Source: Bin55 sp964572845 (GTDB lineage: Bacteria; Pseudomonadota; Gammaproteobacteria; Pseudomonadales; Azotimanducaceae). Taken from it: 64,000 nt of DNA. The position numbers and the translations under genes were made by a program. Each line of letters starts with the position of its first letter. Positions within the stretch are counted from its first letter, which is position 1. The notes below the pieces were generated by a model. That model searched no databases. It saw only the letters and a program-made list of their open reading frames with translations, and was not told where the DNA came from. Shown here piece after piece: positions 45,368-54,440 of this stretch. The stretch is taken from positions 62,001 through 126,000 of the forward strand of contig CAZNFX010000011.1 of NCBI GenBank assembly GCA_964572845.1, given 5' to 3'.

Positions 45368-48300
45368 CTACCAAGTGTCTATGTAGGGATACTTCTTCTC
45401 GGTTCGCGGTTGTCGAGGCGGTAGCCGCTTAAGACTGCTGGCAATCCAGCTCCGCGTATCTGCGGGGTCAATTACATCATCCAGGCCTCCGCCAACTCCC
45501 GCATTTATTGCCTTGGCTCCCTCGTAGGCTCGAGCAACTCGCCTCTCAAACTCAATGCGGCGGTCTTCCGGGTCTTCAATTGCTGCAAGTTCCTTCCTGA
45601 ATCCGAGTTTTACGGAACCTTCTATGTTCATGCCTGCAAACTCCGCAGTGGGCCACGCGACGGTGAAGAATCCAACTAGGGAACTTGCACCACACATCGC
45701 CTGTACTCCCAACCCGTACGCCTTGCGAACAACTACGCCAAACAGCGGGGTAGTTAGGTTCGCGCCAGCATTGAACATGCGCACACAATGCCTCACGAGC
45801 GCGGTTTTCTCGACATCCGGTCCGACCATCATGCCAGGACAATCCATCAAACTGAGCACCGGGAGATCGAAGGCATCGCAGAGTTGAATGAATCGTGCAC
45901 CCTTGTCAGCGCCGTCCGAGTCAATTGCTCCTGCTAGATGGTGCGGGTTATTGGCTATCACTCCCATTGGCTTGCCTTCGACTCTAATGAAGGCCGTGAT
46001 GACTCCGATCCCAAATTTCTCTCGGACCTCCAACACGGACCCGACATCGGCGATCGTATGCACGATGTCCTTCATGTTGTATAGGCGCAATCGGTTTTCT
46101 GGTACTACATGTCTGAGTTTTCTCTGGTCGTGAGATTCCCAACTCTCTACGTCTCCCTGGAAGTAGGAGAGATACTTCTTCGCAACTTGGACTGCGTCCG
46201 CCTCGTCCTTCGCCAGGATGTCGACAACGCCATTGGGAACCTGAAACGACATTGGCCCCACTTCTTCCGGAGTGTAGATGCCCAATCCGCCACCTTCAAT
46301 CATGGCAGGTCCACCCATTGCGACGGTGGTTTTTTCCGTAGCGATGATTACATCGCAGCAGGCGACTAGAGCTGTATTGCCAGCGAAAGTGCGGCCGTTT
46401 ATGACGCTAATCATTGGAACAAGCCCAGACAACTTGGAGAATTGCGTAAATGTGTGCGTGTCAAACGCAACTCCCGGACCCCGACTATCGTCGCCAGGCC
46501 GACCTCCGCCACCCTCGCCAAACAATATGAGCGGGATTCTGAACCGACTTGCCAACTCGAACATTCGGTCCTGTTTGTAGTGGTTGCGACCTCCCTGTGT
46601 ACCGGCCAATACTGTGTAGTCGTAGTGAACCAACATGGTGCGAGCAGCGTCTTCACCGAACAAATCTGCGTTTACGGTGCCAATCCCTGCGATCAATCCG
46701 TCTGCGGGCGTATTTTTTCGCAGAGTTTCCATATCGTGCCGACTGTGCTGGCGGGCAACTATGAGCGGCCAATATTCCTTGAAGCTACCCGGATCCATGA
46801 GCTCCGCAATGTTCTCCCGGGGCATTCGATAGCCACGTGCATACCGTTTTGCAACAGCTTCAGGTCTGTTCTCGTCCTCTACATATGCATGTCGCTCATA
46901 GGTAAGCTTGAGGTCGTCGCGAATATGGTCTAGGTCGACTTCCTCAACTCCTTCCAAGCTTTGGTCCGAAATCTCGGCTCGCTCTACGAACACAATCGGA
47001 TAGCCTTCTTTCACCACATCACCAGGTGCCATGGTTACTTTACGTACGATGCCATCGTGGTCGGCTGCAATGACATGCTCCATCTTCATTGCTTCTACCA
47101 CGGCAACTTGTTGGCCCATTGCCACTTCGTCACCTTGGGAGACGGTGATCGAGACGATCGTTCCTTGAATGGAAGAACTCAACCCAGTAGCACCCTCCAA
47201 CTCAGGAATTGGCTCACTTGAGATCTCACGATCGTCCTGTTGTTGAGCTTCTGCTTTGATCTTGGCATCGTGATCGAATAGTGCAAGTGGATCACTCGTG
47301 TCTACGCGAGCTCCTGCGAAACCATCGCCACCAGATCCAGATGCGGACTCCGCGCTTAAAGGTACGCGGCTCTTGTTGGCTTCGGAAGGAGCAGCAAGTG
47401 CCTCTATGTTGTCGTCGACCCATCTGGTGGTGATCTTGCCGTTGGCGAAATCTTCGTGTGCGATAGTGTTTTGCAGAAACGGAATGTTGGTCTCCACTCC
47501 TTCAATGCGAAATTCGGAGAGTGCTCGCAGACTGCTTCTGACAGCGCTTTCAACCGTACGACCGCGAACAATTACCTTTGCAAGCAAGGAGTCGAAGTTG
47601 ATGGATGTGGCATAGCCCGTGTAGCCCATCCCATCCGTACGTACTCCGGGACCACTTGGACTGTCGTAGGCGGTCAATGTGCCGCTGGTAGGCACGACAG
47701 TGCCATTTGCAATCATCTTCTCCATATTTACACGAGCCTGAATCGCATATCCACTGCACTTTGGCGGCTGATCCAATTCAAGCTCGGCCAAGGTCTTACC
47801 GCTTGCTATCAGGAGTTGCGCCTGAACCAGATCGACTCCAGTAACTTCCTCTGTGATGGTGTGTTCAACCTGCAACCTAGCGTTAGTTTCGATGAAGTAG
47901 GTGCTCTCTCCACACACTAGAAATTCGAATGTGCCAAGACTCACGTAGTTAGTGTGCTCGGCGAACCGAATAGCTGCATCGACGAGCCTATTTCGAACAT
48001 TCTCGTCTAACTCCGGAGCTGGAGCAACTTCGACGACTTTTTGGTGTCTCCTTTGCGCGCTGCACTCCCGTTCATAGAGGTGGCTGACCGTACCTGTTTC
48101 GTCGCCAATGACCTGCACTTCTATATGCCGAGCATCCGAGATGAGTTCTTCTGCATACAGGGACTCATTACCAAAGGCGGCGTTTGCCTCGGAACTTGCC
48201 CTAGCGAAGGCTTCATCCAGCTCATCGGGATGAAACACCATGCGCGATCCCCGGCCGCCGCCCCCTGCAACTGCCTTGAGAATCAATGGGCTTCCATTGA

Positions 48301-48754
48301 ATTCTTCAAGCATGTCTCGAGCCTGTTCACACGACACTGGTTCGCTTGAGCCTCGAATGATGGGGACACCGATTTGTTCGGCTACATGCCTCGCCTTGGC
48401 TTTGTCTCCAAAAAGTCTTAGCGTCTCGGGTCTTGGACCAACAAACGTTATTCCGGCATCCTGCGCCGCTTGAGCAAAGTCCGCATTTTCCGCAAGAAAC
48501 CCATAGCCTGGATGAATGGCGTCACTATTACTTTCACGTGCTATTTCTATGATTTTGGCTATGTTCAGGTAGGCTTTCGCTCCGATGCCAGGAATTTGTA
48601 CGGCTTGGTCCGTGACGTGTCTGTGGATGCAATCCACATCGTCTTCCGAGTAGATCGAAGTCGTTTCGATTCCCAAATCAGCCGCAGCTCTTGCGATTCG
48701 GACGGCAATCTCGCCCCGATTTGCAATCAGCAGTCGTTTCACTAGATCCGACAT
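45368..48754 (-). CDS. Single-polypeptide acyl-CoA carboxylase (BC-BCCP-CT)
   Basis: Biotin-dependent enzyme making malonyl- or methylmalonyl-CoA from acetyl- or propionyl-CoA, 1128 residues, all functions in one chain. Biotin carboxylase occupies ~1-450 (LLIANRGEIAVRIARAAAD, ATP-grasp KAVAGGGGRGSRM, FIETNARLQVEHTITEE). The carrier domain has the biotin site EAMKMEH, Lys 557. The carboxyltransferase with fused beta and alpha halves fills ~600-1128 (GEGGGGRPGDDS, INGRTFAGNTALVACCDVI, MDCPGMMVGPDVEKTALVRH). This layout matches the single-chain 'long-chain acyl-CoA carboxylase' group, which accepts several acyl-CoAs. It is a possible source of extender units for the PKS, though 42 kb away. Confidence 0.94.
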   Translation of the reverse strand: MSDLVKRLLIANRGEIAVRIARAAADLGIETTSIYSEDDVDCIHRHVTDQAVQIPGIGAKAYLNIAKIIEIARESNSDAIHPGYGFLAENADFAQAAQDAGITFVGPRPETLRLFGDKAKARHVAEQIGVPIIRGSSEPVSCEQARDMLEEFNGSPLILKAVAGGGGRGSRMVFHPDELDEAFARASSEANAAFGNESLYAEELISDARHIEVQVIGDETGTVSHLYERECSAQRRHQKVVEVAPAPELDENVRNRLVDAAIRFAEHTNYVSLGTFEFLVCGESTYFIETNARLQVEHTITEEVTGVDLVQAQLLIASGKTLAELELDQPPKCSGYAIQARVNMEKMIANGTVVPTSGTLTAYDSPSGPGVRTDGMGYTGYATSINFDSLLAKVIVRGRTVESAVRSSLRALSEFRIEGVETNIPFLQNTIAHEDFANGKITTRWVDDNIEALAAPSEANKSRVPLSAESASGSGGDGFAGARVDTSDPLALFDHDAKIKAEAQQQDDREISSEPIPELEGATGLSSSIQGTIVSITVSQGDEVAMGQQVAVVEAMKMEHVIAADHDGIVRKVTMAPGDVVKEGYPIVFVERAEISDQSLEGVEEVDLDHIRDDLKLTYERHAYVEDENRPEAVAKRYARGYRMPRENIAELMDPGSFKEYWPLIVARQHSRHDMETLRKNTPADGLIAGIGTVNADLFGEDAARTMLVHYDYTVLAGTQGGRNHYKQDRMFELASRFRIPLILFGEGGGGRPGDDSRGPGVAFDTHTFTQFSKLSGLVPMISVINGRTFAGNTALVACCDVIIATEKTTVAMGGPAMIEGGGLGIYTPEEVGPMSFQVPNGVVDILAKDEADAVQVAKKYLSYFQGDVESWESHDQRKLRHVVPENRLRLYNMKDIVHTIADVGSVLEVREKFGIGVITAFIRVEGKPMGVIANNPHHLAGAIDSDGADKGARFIQLCDAFDLPVLSLMDCPGMMVGPDVEKTALVRHCVRMFNAGANLTTPLFGVVVRKAYGLGVQAMCGASSLVGFFTVAWPTAEFAGMNIEGSVKLGFRKELAAIEDPEDRRIEFERRVARAYEGAKAINAGVGGGLDDVIDPADTRSWIASSLKRLPPRQPRTEKKYPYIDTW

Positions 48755-48936
48755 CCGTCAAAAATCGCCATTTTATTGGAGTAGGGTGGAGTGCCTGTCT
48801 TCATTTGCGTGCGCAGGCAAGATCTCAGACCTATAATTTCAGAGACTTTGAAACTCTTTCGTTCCAAAATGTCACTGCCAGCTCTACTACTCTAGATCAG
48901 TCCACTCAGATTGGCGCTTGAAGACTACCAATCACC

Positions 48937-50187
48937 TTGCAAGAGCGCACTCTTGGTATTCGAGGCGTCAACAATTTGAAAACAACAGGCCGCAGTAGCA
49001 TTCCAGCGAGCTGGCAAACTCCAATGGCATTCCTTGTCATTGCAAGCATTGCCATACCCATTGGCCTTTCGACTTGGCAAGCGCTGATCAACAACTATGC
49101 GGTCGAACAGCTGGCGTTCACAGGTCTTGACAACGGCCTAATGCACAGCTTCCGTGAAATTCCTGGATTTCTCACCTTTACTACGGTGTTCTTTCTTCTC
49201 GTAATGCGGGAACAGAGATTTGCCGTATTTGCGCTTGCGGCGTTCGGTCTAGGAGTAGCCATTACAGGTCTGTTGCCCAGTGCGATCGGCCTATATTGCG
49301 CTGTAGTCCTCATGTCCTTAGGATTCCACTACTTCGAGACGGTGAAGCAATCCCTCTCCTTGCAGTGGCTACCCAAAGATGACGCGCCAAAATTGCTAGG
49401 TCGGTTGATGTCGATTGGCTCAATAGCCGCGTTCCTTACCTTTGTCTGCATTCTGGCGCTTGTAGAAGGTCCCAAGTTGTTCGGACTTCCTGGATTGGAC
49501 TTTCTCCCAATATTCGCAGTTGCTGGAGGCATCGTGTTGGTGCTGGTGCTCTACTTGCAACTTGCCTTTCCCAAGATCGAGAGCAAGGTTCCACAGCGCA
49601 AGCATCTAGTTGTACGCGCTCGCTATTGGCTCTACTTTATCCTGACATTCTTCTCAGGTGCACGTAGGCAGATTTTCGTTGCCTTTGCCGGTTTCTTGCT
49701 GGTTGAGAAATTCGGCTACAGTCTGACGAACATCACGATATTGTTGCTGCTAAACCACTTTTGCACTTGGCTGTTCGCTGAACGCCTTGGTGCGCTGATC
49801 GGCGTGATTGGCGAAAAACGCGCACTTACTATCGAATACATCGGCTTGGTAGTGGTGTTTGTTGGTTACGCGTTTGTGGAATCAGCTTTCATCGCTGGGG
49901 GTCTCTACGTTGTGGACAACCTGTTCTTTGCGTTGGCCATCGCTGTAAAGACTTACTTTCAGAAGATCGCCGATCCTCGCGACATCGCGGGAACTGCAAG
50001 CGTTGCACTTACGATAAATCATGTGCTGGCCGTAATTGTTCCCGCTGTATTGGGATTGGTCTGGTTGTCTTCGCGGAGTGCGGTGTTTCTCATTGGCGCG
50101 GGGCTTGCCCTCATATCCCTTTGCTTGTCGCAGTTGATTCCCCGAAGACCGCGCGTTGGTTACGAGTACGTGTTGAAGTCTCCATAA
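48937..50187 (+). CDS. Major facilitator superfamily transporter
   Basis: Inner-membrane secondary transporter, up to 416 residues, with about twelve hydrophobic segments. Segments begin at MAFLVIASIAIPIGLSTW and repeat as two six-helix halves around a charged central loop (PKIESKVPQRKHLVVRAR, ~residues 212-229). An internal FSGARRQIFVAFAGF at the start of the second half recalls the loop motif of the superfamily. Start is uncertain: the open frame begins with TTG at 48937, but another TTG at 48976 has GAGG nine bases upstream, and an ATG lies at 49024. Substrate unknown. It is divergent from the carboxylase gene across ~180 bases. Confidence 0.88.
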   Translation: MQERTLGIRGVNNLKTTGRSSIPASWQTPMAFLVIASIAIPIGLSTWQALINNYAVEQLAFTGLDNGLMHSFREIPGFLTFTTVFFLLVMREQRFAVFALAAFGLGVAITGLLPSAIGLYCAVVLMSLGFHYFETVKQSLSLQWLPKDDAPKLLGRLMSIGSIAAFLTFVCILALVEGPKLFGLPGLDFLPIFAVAGGIVLVLVLYLQLAFPKIESKVPQRKHLVVRARYWLYFILTFFSGARRQIFVAFAGFLLVEKFGYSLTNITILLLLNHFCTWLFAERLGALIGVIGEKRALTIEYIGLVVVFVGYAFVESAFIAGGLYVVDNLFFALAIAVKTYFQKIADPRDIAGTASVALTINHVLAVIVPAVLGLVWLSSRSAVFLIGAGLALISLCLSQLIPRRPRVGYEYVLKSP

Positions 50188-51197
50188 ATGCAAGTTGTTC
50201 TATGAGTTAGGGCTTGTTTGGAAAGTGGCTAGTAGAAAGAGGGCACGCGTCAAGAGACCGGATCCCAATGTTGGAATCGAGCTCTCATGTCTGTAGCCGT
50301 CGCCAAAATTCTGGAGATCCGCAAGCCTTTGGTATGCACGAGAAGCCAACGATATATACGGCTATACGCACGGATCTCTTGTCTTGAACAGCGTAGGATC
50401 AACCCACGTCTCTCGCCGTCCTACACTTAGTACGAGCAGTGATTGATTTGTACGGCAGCCCCTCAATCGGGATTGGTTGCCTCGACGAAAACGTACACTA
50501 CAATACTATGTATCTATGTACAGTAATTTTGTCGATAACGTCGTATTTGTGACACTATAGATTCCCCCACAGATCGACTAAGCGTAGAGCTAGTCGTATG
50601 CGACGCCGACAAGGGTAGAGTTCGTTGGATATGCATGTTCAACACGAGATCGTTTGGCAACCGCACCGTCATATGGAAGTGTGTTTGACTCATCGATTGA
50701 CAATGTGAGTCTGCACCATTGGAACATCTTTGCTGACAAGGAACTACGTGAGAACGCAACTACCGAGGATTTCTCGGTAGTTCAAGACGCTAATCGCATT
50801 TCGCATCGAAATTGAATGCAAAGAATTAGACGCAGAAGCAACTATCAGGAGTTTCTTGAAAGTTCAAATGGGATGTAGACGGACCAATTGGGGTCATGTC
50901 CGAAACTACAAAATAGATGCGATTGACTCCATCGGCTATCGAGCAAACACAAGACAAGGAATAAGTTCTGGCATGTGGGCGAATGTCATATTTCGTGAGC
51001 CTTTGGTATCTGGCTACAAACTGAAGTTTGGTTTTCCGATTCGGCGAGGAAGAGTTGTTCGGTGTCGTGCCACAACTGGAGTGCAAGTATCATGCAAAAC
51101 CGCGTTGGCCGCTAAGGTCAACATAACGTGAGGCAACCTTGTGTAACTCCCTGCACCCTTGCTTCATCTATGGGATACACAGGCAGGGGATCACAAT
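50188..51197. other. About 1 kb without a recognised gene
   Basis: The longest gene-free stretch in the window. Only short, low-complexity-free open frames with no recognisable features occur on either strand, and none has a supported start. It contains one strong perfect hairpin (50758-50782), listed separately, and a TATGTA direct repeat (near 50510-50520). AGGGG eight bases before the GTG at 51198 marks the next gene. A small RNA, decayed gene or regulatory leader are possible; none is demonstrated. Confidence 0.45.
50758..50782. repeat. Perfect 10-bp hairpin in the gene-free stretch
   Basis: AACTACCGAG and CTCGGTAGTT are exact complements around the loop GATTT. The stem is long for chance in 1 kb, but no U-tract follows on either strand, so it is not a standard intrinsic terminator. 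It could belong to a structured RNA or be a protein-binding palindrome. Confidence 0.6.
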
Positions 51198-52865
51198 GTG
51201 AAAGCACTATTGCGCGCATTCTTGGTAGTAGCAATGACATTGGCGCTAATGGGAGCCAGTGAAAACAACTCAAACACCTACAGAATCGTCGGTCAATACA
51301 TAGCAATCGAACCCGACACCACGGAAGCCATTGATCCAGCAACAGCTGAGTCTGAGGAATCTGCCGATCTGTCGACTGCGACCATATTGATTACGTATGA
51401 AGTCGAAGAGGAAGACGGCGAAACCAAAACAGTGGAATTGGCTACAGGTAGTTTTGTCGATGGCAAGATAGTCTTCGAAGGGGAAATTGACAGGCCAACC
51501 GATATCAAGATTTCAGTTCCGGAGCTCGCGAAACAGAGAGTGTGGGCCAATACAACGCTAACTCCTGGCGGGGAAGAGACTTCGTTTGCACTTGTGGATG
51601 AGTTTGAAAACGACATGTTGGATCGCATCGCCTTTATTGGATCTTCTCGAAAGGTCAAGAATCCGGCTCATAAGTTTGTAGTATCCGGGAATCTTGGTTC
51701 GATGAACAAGGACTTGTCACTCGCGGATGTGGTTGTCAGTGGACTACGAGATGTCTTGAACAAGCCGACTGTCATCAGTTCTGGCAACATGCTACTAAGC
51801 GAAGGCAAGTTCACGTTCGAAGGCGAGATTCAAGAACCTGCAGTTGTACAAGTGTCCGTTATAACTTTCCATGACCCAAGTTACTTTGCGTCTCAACTGT
51901 ATGCAGTGGTCGAGCCCGGTACGGAAATTTCTGTGCATGCTCAAAGCGACGGAAACCGACTCGTTGCGACATCAGGAACCGGTCGGCACGCCAAACTCAT
52001 CGAGAGTTGGCGGCAAAGCTCCGAATACTTGGATCTTAGGGCTAGGCTCGATGTCGCCAAGGCGGAGTTTATGGCTGGGCAAGCACCTCTTTGGGCAGCT
52101 GTCGAGTCTGGCGAAGGCGAGGAGGCCGTTGCAAGACTTAACGCATACATCAAGGACGACAATCATGAATACGTGAAGATTGAGCAAAGGCTAGAGGAAA
52201 TCCGAAGCAACAAGCTGCAATCTATTGCCAAGCACGCAGACGATCCGCTTGACTCTCTTCTTGCGATGGAGTTGGGTGCTTTCAGATTAGATTCTGGTAA
52301 TCGCAGCGAGGCATTCCCAGTCTACGATAGGTTGGCCGATGTGTTAGATGAAGATCTTGTAGTAAGGCGTGTGGTTCCTGCTCGAGAGAAACTCATTCAG
52401 TTCATTGCAGGTGAAGAAAATGACGCCGATCTCGTACCCGGCCAAAAAGTACCAGACTTTACGCTCACCGATCTGAACGGCGAGGAAGTTGCTCTTTACG
52501 ATGTTCTGGCAGAGAACGAATATGTTCTCGTTGAGTTCTGGGCGTCCTGGTGCGGTCCCTGCATACAGGCCTTTCCAGCCCTTAAGACTCTACATGCAGA
52601 TTACAACACCAATGGATTCGAAATAGTCTCGGTATCCATCGACCATGACTCCTATAGCTGGGAGCAGGAGTCGAAGGCACAGGCACTCCCGTGGATAGAT
52701 GTTGGAGAGATGGAAGGATGGAACGGTCCAACTGCTACTGCCTATGGAGTCCAGTTTGTTCCCAAAGGCTATTTGGTAGACAGCACCGGGCTCATACTCG
52801 AAAAGGACTTGGATCCAGGCGAGCTTGGCGAATTCCTGACCGCAAGACTTGGCATTGAAGAGTAG
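51198..52865 (+). CDS. Exported TlpA-like thioredoxin-fold protein with duplicated beta N-terminal domains
   Basis: Probable periplasmic thiol-disulfide protein of about 555 residues. A signal-like start (MKALLRAFLVVAMTLALMG) follows GTG 51198, preceded by AGGGG; a TTG 13 codons earlier lacks such a site. Two similar beta-sandwich stretches carry the repeated element LSEGKFTFEGEIQEPAV and SFVDGKIVFEGEIDRPTD, resembling DUF4369-type domains, then a helical linker (~270-390), then the TlpA/ResA-type thioredoxin domain with VPDFTLTDLNGEEV and active-site WCGPC (Cys 452 and 455). Such DUF4369-thioredoxin forms are commonest in Bacteroidota. Substrate and electron partner are unknown. Confidence 0.86.
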   Translation: MKALLRAFLVVAMTLALMGASENNSNTYRIVGQYIAIEPDTTEAIDPATAESEESADLSTATILITYEVEEEDGETKTVELATGSFVDGKIVFEGEIDRPTDIKISVPELAKQRVWANTTLTPGGEETSFALVDEFENDMLDRIAFIGSSRKVKNPAHKFVVSGNLGSMNKDLSLADVVVSGLRDVLNKPTVISSGNMLLSEGKFTFEGEIQEPAVVQVSVITFHDPSYFASQLYAVVEPGTEISVHAQSDGNRLVATSGTGRHAKLIESWRQSSEYLDLRARLDVAKAEFMAGQAPLWAAVESGEGEEAVARLNAYIKDDNHEYVKIEQRLEEIRSNKLQSIAKHADDPLDSLLAMELGAFRLDSGNRSEAFPVYDRLADVLDEDLVVRRVVPAREKLIQFIAGEENDADLVPGQKVPDFTLTDLNGEEVALYDVLAENEYVLVEFWASWCGPCIQAFPALKTLHADYNTNGFEIVSVSIDHDSYSWEQESKAQALPWIDVGEMEGWNGPTATAYGVQFVPKGYLVDSTGLILEKDLDPGELGEFLTARLGIEE

Positions 52866-52871
52866 TCTGAA

Positions 52872-52891
52872 TAGGATGCGTTCGTCCTATC
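52872..52891 (+). terminator. Short hairpin after the TlpA-like gene
   Basis: ATAGGA and TCCTAT arms (6 bp) surround an eight-base loop immediately downstream of the stop. No U-tract follows, so it is a weak terminator candidate for the rightward gene at a convergent junction. Confidence 0.3.
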
Positions 52892-52997
52892 CTCAATCGC
52901 ACATTTACTGAGGGGAGTGGATATTCGAACTTGCTGCTAGCGACTTTTGCGAAGCCCACAACTGACTCTACACCAGACGGCGCAGCGAGAGGTCAGG

Positions 52998-54236
52998 TCA
53001 ATCAATAATCGCTTGTCGCACCGCGTTCTCAAAGTCGTACTGCGCACCGGGATGAGGTTGTTGCAACATGAGGACGCCAGTCAACTCCTCTGCCGGATCG
53101 GTCCAAGAACGGGTGCCGAATGCACCTCCCCACCCAAAAGCTCCTGCACTTCGTCGACTGTCTGCAGCAATAGGATCTAAGACTACGGCAACGGTATAAC
53201 CGAAACCTAGTCCCCTCGCATTCTGCGAGAAGCCCTTGTAGAGGTCGCCCAAGTGATTGCTCCCCATTACTTCTACAGAGCGTGAACCGAGTAAGCGTCG
53301 ACCAAACAACTCCCCACCATTGGCCAACATCTGCTCAAAATGCAGATAGTCGCGTGCGGTGCTCGATAAACCGTAGGATCCTGAAAAATAGGTGGTTTCT
53401 ACGGTCCTGCTCGAGATGTCACGACCTTGTATTACGACCCGTCGAGATTCCTTCGATTCAGGTAGGTTGTAGTGTGTATCGGTCATTTCTAGGGGATCAA
53501 AAATGCGCGTCTGTACGAACTCGTCGTATGGCATCCCAGAAACAATCTCAATGACTCGAGCGACGACATCGAGCCCAGTGCCACCACTGTATACCCAACG
53601 AGTGCCCGGTTGAAAATCCAACACTGCTCTTCCGAGAGTAGGGATGTATTCCGCAAGCGTAGTCCGCTCCGTTCGTTCGGATACCGCTGAACCCAAACCG
53701 CCGCTAGCCAAGCCGGATGTGTGGGTTAGCAGGTGTTCAATTGTGATGGGTGTTTGGGCAGGCACAAGTCGGTGTTCCGGCGGATTGCGACGATCAACGC
53801 GAAACGGGCTAATATCTTCGTCCGCCGGTTCTTTCAACACCGCGACCTGCATGTCCTCGAATTCAGGAATGTACTTCGACACGGGGTCTCGTGGGCGGAT
53901 CAGTCCTTCCTCAATCATCATCATGGCGGCAACGCCAAGCACTGGCTTGGTAGACGACATCATGATGAAAATTGCATCTTTCTCCATGGGTCGTTCCTCT
54001 TCCACATCCATCAGCCCGTGCGCCTTGAAATGAACCACTTTTCCTCTGCGTGCTACCACGGTAACCGCTCCTTGGATGTTGCCAGCATGGATGTGACGCT
54101 GCATCGCCGCGTCGATTCGCTGCAATCGGTCCGTAGACATACCGACGGATTCAGCTTCCGCAACTGGAATCTCCGCACCACAGAGAGAGATTGCTGAGAA
54201 GATCCAAAAGGTAACAAACCAATAACGTAGACGCAT
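52998..54236 (-). CDS. Exported serine hydrolase of the beta-lactamase/esterase (class C-like) family
   Basis: Predicted periplasmic hydrolase, 412 residues, with a signal peptide (MRLRYWFVTFWIFSAISLCGA). The SxxK nucleophile motif reads SSTK in IFIMMSSTKPVLG; the second conserved motif, usually YxN, reads YSG in WVYSGGTGLDVVARV; a late GWGGAFG segment corresponds to the KTG-region glycine pattern. It is likely an esterase or peptidase relative rather than a resistance beta-lactamase. The ATG has an excellent AGGAG site seven bases upstream. It converges on the TlpA-like gene. Confidence 0.86.
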   Translation of the reverse strand: MRLRYWFVTFWIFSAISLCGAEIPVAEAESVGMSTDRLQRIDAAMQRHIHAGNIQGAVTVVARRGKVVHFKAHGLMDVEEERPMEKDAIFIMMSSTKPVLGVAAMMMIEEGLIRPRDPVSKYIPEFEDMQVAVLKEPADEDISPFRVDRRNPPEHRLVPAQTPITIEHLLTHTSGLASGGLGSAVSERTERTTLAEYIPTLGRAVLDFQPGTRWVYSGGTGLDVVARVIEIVSGMPYDEFVQTRIFDPLEMTDTHYNLPESKESRRVVIQGRDISSRTVETTYFSGSYGLSSTARDYLHFEQMLANGGELFGRRLLGSRSVEVMGSNHLGDLYKGFSQNARGLGFGYTVAVVLDPIAADSRRSAGAFGWGGAFGTRSWTDPAEELTGVLMLQQPHPGAQYDFENAVRQAIID

Positions 54237-54440
54237 AGTTGTACTCCTGTCGAAAGTCTGTGCTGAGTTCGGGAAAGCGTTTCACGATGCCGAAACTATT
54301 ATGGTTGAGTGGGTTCGGTCCTCGAATAGAGAGTACAAATCCGTCGTTGTTGCCTTAGTCTGCCAAATTAACCGAGTTCACTCGCTCTAATGTAGTTACA
54401 CACGCGGAGGTTCTTCGGAACTCCGACGTAAAACTCTCGT

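Noticed and set aside
47456..47920. 154-codon frame opposite the biotin carboxylase
   Set aside because: The opposing frame holds clear ATP-grasp and biotin motifs; this is a shadow.
50514..50759. 81-codon leftward frame in the gene-free stretch
   Set aside because: No supported start and no recognisable sequence.
50856..51131. 91-codon rightward frame in the gene-free stretch
   Set aside because: Codon content and sequence are unremarkable, and no ribosome-binding site is seen; may still be a remnant.
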